The notes under the pieces were generated by a model, which searched no databases, had not been told where the DNA came from, and saw nothing but the letters and a program-made list of their open reading frames with translations. This document shows, in pieces, positions 61,739-64,000 of a stretch of 64,000 nt of DNA. Position 1 is the first letter of the stretch, and every line of letters starts with the position of its first letter. A program made the translations under genes and the position numbers. Origin of the DNA: Saprospiraceae bacterium (GTDB lineage: Bacteria > Bacteroidota > Bacteroidia > Chitinophagales > Saprospiraceae). The DNA lies in the NCBI GenBank assembly GCA_029263015.1, contig JAJCYI010000139.1:78724-142723 (forward strand). The letters are read 5' to 3'.

Positions 61739-61840
61739 GTTTCATTGTTTCATGGTTTCACTGTTCCATTGTTTACACTCGGAAGCCATGAAACCGTGAA
61801 TCCATGAAACCATGAAACTGTGAAACCATGAAACAATCAA
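61739..61840. repeat. Octad word palindrome (GTTTCATG / CCATGAAA) containing a start codon
   Basis: Left arm GTTTCATT, GTTTCATG, GTTTCACT, GTTCCATT; right arm CCATGAAA, CCGTGAAT, CCATGAAA, CCATGAAA, CTGTGAAA, CCATGAAA. An 18-base segment (61744-61761) is exactly complementary to 61820-61837. The RidA start ATG (61828) is in the last unit. The loop TGTTTACACTCGGA (61770-61783) recurs at 62282-62295. Confidence 0.75.
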
Positions 61841-62250
61841 TAAAAATAGAATCTAAATCTGCCCCAAAACCCGTTGGCCTTTACCCTCATGCCCGCCGGG
61901 TAGGCAACCTACTTTTTCTTTCTGGCATCGGGCCTCGTGATCCTGAGACTGATGGAGTGCCAGGGTTGAAGCGAAGTGCCAGTGGCAATTTTGTCGAATT
62001 TGATTTCGAGGCGCAATGCCATTCTGTTTTCCAAAATGTGAGGCGGGTGCTGGAAGACAGCGGCGCAACCTGGGATTCCCTCGTGGACGTAACGGTGTTT
62101 TTGGTAAACATGGAGCGGGATTTTCATGCATACAATCGTGTTTATGCTGAATATTTTAAAGATAACCAACCTTGCCGTACAACGGTGGGAATTACCGCGT
62201 TGCCGACCCCTATTGCGATTGAGTTGAAATGTATGGCCGTGGTGGGGTGA
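61828..62250 (+). CDS. RidA family protein (2-aminomuconate deaminase-like)
   Basis: 140 residues of the YjgF/YER057c/UK114 family. Seen: KPVGLYPHARRVGNLLFLSGIGPRD at the N-terminus (in part VGLYPHARR, LFLSGIGPR), NVRRVLEDSGATWDSLVDVTVFLVNM and CRTTVGITALP, where the Arg of CRTT is the usual imine/carboxylate-binding residue. The HARRVGNLLFLSG variant resembles 2-aminomuconate deaminases of the kynurenine/3-hydroxyanthranilate route more than housekeeping RidA; this is inference, and no other genes of that pathway adjoin. The first codons ATG AAA CA lie in the word palindrome. Confidence 0.88.
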   Translation: MKQSIKIESKSAPKPVGLYPHARRVGNLLFLSGIGPRDPETDGVPGLKRSASGNFVEFDFEAQCHSVFQNVRRVLEDSGATWDSLVDVTVFLVNMERDFHAYNRVYAEYFKDNQPCRTTVGITALPTPIAIELKCMAVVG

Positions 62251-62256
62251 ATGTAT

Positions 62257-62313
62257 GTAGTGCGGATTTCCGAATCCGCACTGTTTACACTCGGACTTGG
62301 AAATTCGTACTAC
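62257..62313. repeat. REP-like hairpin (GTAGTGCGGATTTCC type)
   Basis: Arms begin GTAGTGCGGATTTCC (62257) and end with GTACTAC (62307-62313), about 20 of 25 paired. The first arm contains its own small palindrome (GCGGATT/AATCCGC). The loop holds TGTTTACACTCGGA, identical to the loop at 61770-61783. Confidence 0.55.
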
Positions 62314-62331
62314 TTCAAGCAAAAAAAATAA

Positions 62332-63642
62332 ATGCAGACTACCTCATTCAAAGTCACCGGAAGCCGCCAACTCAGTGGTAGCATTATCCCTAAAGGCGCA
62401 AAGAACGAAGCCCTGCAAGTCATATGTGCCCCGCTACTCACCACGGAGAAAGTGGCCATTTCAAATATACCAGACATTTTAGATGTGCAGCGACAGATCG
62501 AATTGGTGAGGGGGCTTGGTGTGACGGTCGAGCGCATCAATCACGATACCTATAGCTTTCAGGCCGACAAGGTGGATCTTGGTTTTTTTGAAGACAAGGA
62601 ATTTCGCCGCAAAGCACGGAGCATCCGCGGGTCGGTGATGACGATGGGGGCATTATTGGGGCGGTTTGGCAAAGCGGTGCTTCCGCAACCGGGCGGTGAC
62701 AAAATAGGTCGGCGTCGAATGGATACGCACTTCCTTGGCTTGCAAAAACTGGGTGCCGATTTTAGGTACGATGCGGATATCCGAACCTATTTTATCGAAG
62801 CATCAGCACTCAAAGGTGCTTATATTTTGATGGATGAAATATCTGTGACAGGGACGGCCAATGTGATTTTTGCAGCCGTGCTGGCCACCGGCACCACCAC
62901 GATTTACAATGCTGCTGGCGAACCCTATATCCAGCAACTTTGCAAACTGCTCAACAAAATGGGAGCGAAAATCAGCAACATTGGCTCTAACATGCTCATT
63001 ATCGAGGGGGTCAGTTCGCTCGGGGGAGCTACTCATTCTTGCTTGCCGGACATGATCGAAGTGGGCAGTTTTATTGGGCTGGCGGCAATGACCGAATCTA
63101 GTCTGACAATAAAAAATACTGGAGTCAATGAACTGGGAAATATCCTTCCTGTTTTCAGGCGCATGGGTGTGGAATTGCAAGTGGCCGGAGATGATATTCA
63201 TGTCCCCGAGCAGCCTGAATATGAGGTCCAAAGTTTTATTGATGGCTCGATCCTGACCGTTTACGATGCTCCATGGCCAGGGTTCACGCCTGACCTAATG
63301 AGTATTTTATTGGTGATGGCGACCCAGGCCAAAGGCAGTGTTCTGATTCACCAGAAGATGTTTGAAAGCCGTCTTTTTTTTGTGGATAAATTGATTGACA
63401 TGGGCGCACAGATCATCCTTTGCGACCCTCACCGGGCGACCGTCATTGGACTGAACCGCCGCTTCAAGTTACAAGGGATTCAGATGACTTCACCAGATAT
63501 CAGGGCGGGCGTGGCATTGCTGATCGCGGCCCTCTCAGCAAAAGGCACGAGCCTCATCCACAACATCCACCAAATCGATCGAGGCTATGAACGCATTGAT
63601 GAACGCCTGAATGCGTTGGGGGCAGAGATCGAAAGGGTTTGA
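62332..63642 (+). CDS. murA: UDP-N-acetylglucosamine 1-carboxyvinyltransferase
   Basis: 436 residues. MurA transfers enolpyruvate from PEP to UDP-GlcNAc, the first committed step of peptidoglycan synthesis. Substrate-binding KGAKNEAL (21-28), RxxR region RSIRGSVMTMGALLGRFG (near 97-113), the flexible loop PGGDKIGRRRMDTHFLG (120-136), and C-terminal HQIDRGYERIDERL. Asp123 stands where E. coli has Cys115. Length fits the family. No neighbouring cell wall genes in view; the ATG at 62332 begins the expected sequence. Confidence 0.96.
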   Translation: MQTTSFKVTGSRQLSGSIIPKGAKNEALQVICAPLLTTEKVAISNIPDILDVQRQIELVRGLGVTVERINHDTYSFQADKVDLGFFEDKEFRRKARSIRGSVMTMGALLGRFGKAVLPQPGGDKIGRRRMDTHFLGLQKLGADFRYDADIRTYFIEASALKGAYILMDEISVTGTANVIFAAVLATGTTTIYNAAGEPYIQQLCKLLNKMGAKISNIGSNMLIIEGVSSLGGATHSCLPDMIEVGSFIGLAAMTESSLTIKNTGVNELGNILPVFRRMGVELQVAGDDIHVPEQPEYEVQSFIDGSILTVYDAPWPGFTPDLMSILLVMATQAKGSVLIHQKMFESRLFFVDKLIDMGAQIILCDPHRATVIGLNRRFKLQGIQMTSPDIRAGVALLIAALSAKGTSLIHNIHQIDRGYERIDERLNALGAEIERV

Positions 63643-63703
63643 TTAGACCTGTTTTTTGAATTTGTTCCTTTGTCAGAAATGATATTGAGCCTTTCATTTT
63701 TCT

Positions 63704-63910
63704 ATGGAAATAACAATTCAAAATGGAAACATAGAAACCGCTGTGCAAATCATGAGCGCCTTGCCCGAATTTTCTTCCCCATATAATTTTGGAGAAATCA
63801 ATAACCGCCTTAAAAATGTTCCACACTTAAACCTGGTCGCGTATATGGCCGATAAACCTATTGGGCGCAAACCAAATCTTCGCCAGCAAAAAAAGCTTAT
63901 CTTAGTGTAA
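63704..63910 (+). pseudogene. Truncated GNAT acetyltransferase (N-terminal fragment)
   Basis: 68 residues. The first 54 (MEITIQNGNIETAVQIMSALPE ... AYMADKPIG, in part LPEFSSPYNFGEINNRL) match the start of GNAT acetyltransferases, up to the position where the first acetyl-CoA-side strand should continue (ADKPIGxKxGY). Then the frame becomes RKPNLRQQKKLILV and stops. A full GNAT domain needs about 140-150 residues. A new start at 63918 follows, so an insertion has probably cut the gene. Confidence 0.6.
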
Positions 63911-63917
63911 AAAAGAA

Positions 63918-64000
63918 ATGAAAGAAGAAGAATTTTTAAAATTAGCGAAAGCAAAATATGCAGAAATTAATGGCTTAAAGAAAGAGCTTACGTTATTGGA
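63918..64000 (+). CDS. N-terminus of a probable insertion-sequence transposase (cut by window edge)
   Basis: Only 27 residues are visible (MKEEEFLKLAKAKY, AEINGLKKEL). The start resembles the N-terminus of transposases of some Bacteroidota insertion sequences as I remember them (E-E-F/Y-L-x-L-A then I/L-x-x-L). It directly follows a broken GNAT gene, which is what an insertion would produce. The assignment is tentative; the rest lies beyond 64000. Confidence 0.35.
   Translation, partial: MKEEEFLKLAKAKYAEINGLKKELTLL

Noticed and set aside
20872..61840. Short intergenic repeats that look like CRISPR arrays at first sight.
   Set aside because: Units are 6-8 bases with no spacers and no cas genes; they are word arrays.

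Overview
The window reads as chromosomal DNA of a Bacteroidota, most likely a Saprospiria/Saprospiraceae-type organism. Evidence seen directly: secreted proteins end in type IX secretion (T9SS) sorting domains of type A (endonuclease I) and type B (four proteins with the gliding-associated C-terminus); start codons have almost no Shine-Dalgarno sequence; and many genes carry the Bacteroidota -7 promoter box TAnnTTTG(C). Family content (IcmF, DUF819, DUF3137, DUF4369/TlpA lipoprotein, DUF6364/PIN) fits. The genus cannot be fixed from this sequence alone.

Layout. 1-6.1 kb: a cut-off AAA ATPase, the B12-dependent fused mutase IcmF, then a four-base-overlapping pair of an OLD-like AAA ATPase and a small PD-(D/E)XK-like protein that looks like a two-gene defence module. 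6.1-19.9 kb: housekeeping and envelope genes (cyclase, MOSC protein, zinc-ribbon protein, TlpA lipoprotein, DUF819 transporter, secreted endonuclease I, coiled-coil and TPR membrane proteins, GH3 lipoprotein, PBP4-type DacB, Lgt, ferritin). 20.1-21.5 kb: ParA and a ribbon-helix-helix protein carrying three copies of a ParB-N-terminus-like motif, a possible non-canonical partition pair. 21.5-28.5 kb: a 2334-residue secreted repeat protein. 29.1-32.8 kb: DnaJ, GrpE and a secreted TPR protein. 33.6-35.5 kb: an AT-rich lone nuclease gene between palindromic elements. 35.7-39.6 kb: WG-repeat protein, S9 peptidase, PIN/DUF6364 toxin-antitoxin. 39.8-52.2 kb: two tandem paralogous giant secreted proteins of about 1965 residues. 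52.8-60.3 kb: membrane glycosyltransferase, Psd, LpxH, four-helix-bundle protein, DUF3137 protein, tRNA-Cys and a fibronectin-like T9SS protein. 60.6-64 kb: Gfo/Idh/MocA oxidoreductase, RidA-type deaminase, MurA with Asp in place of the catalytic Cys, and a GNAT gene broken next to a probable transposase.

The most unusual property is between the genes. At ten or more intergenic sites there are arrays of a 6-, 7- or 8-base word, usually arranged as two opposing arms that would form a long hairpin. The word differs from site to site (TTTAGAC, CAGTNNN, AAAAAGT, CCATGAAA, CTTTTTA, AATTAGA and so on) but the architecture is the same; in two cases the next gene's start codon lies inside an arm. These arrays coexist with several REP-like hairpin families and two MITE-like elements, one of them inserted into a word palindrome.

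The genes together describe an aerobic, surface-active, polymer-degrading bacterium with large exported adhesins, envelope biogenesis genes (Lgt, LpxH, Psd, MurA, DacB) and a scattering of defence-type genes in AT-rich patches.
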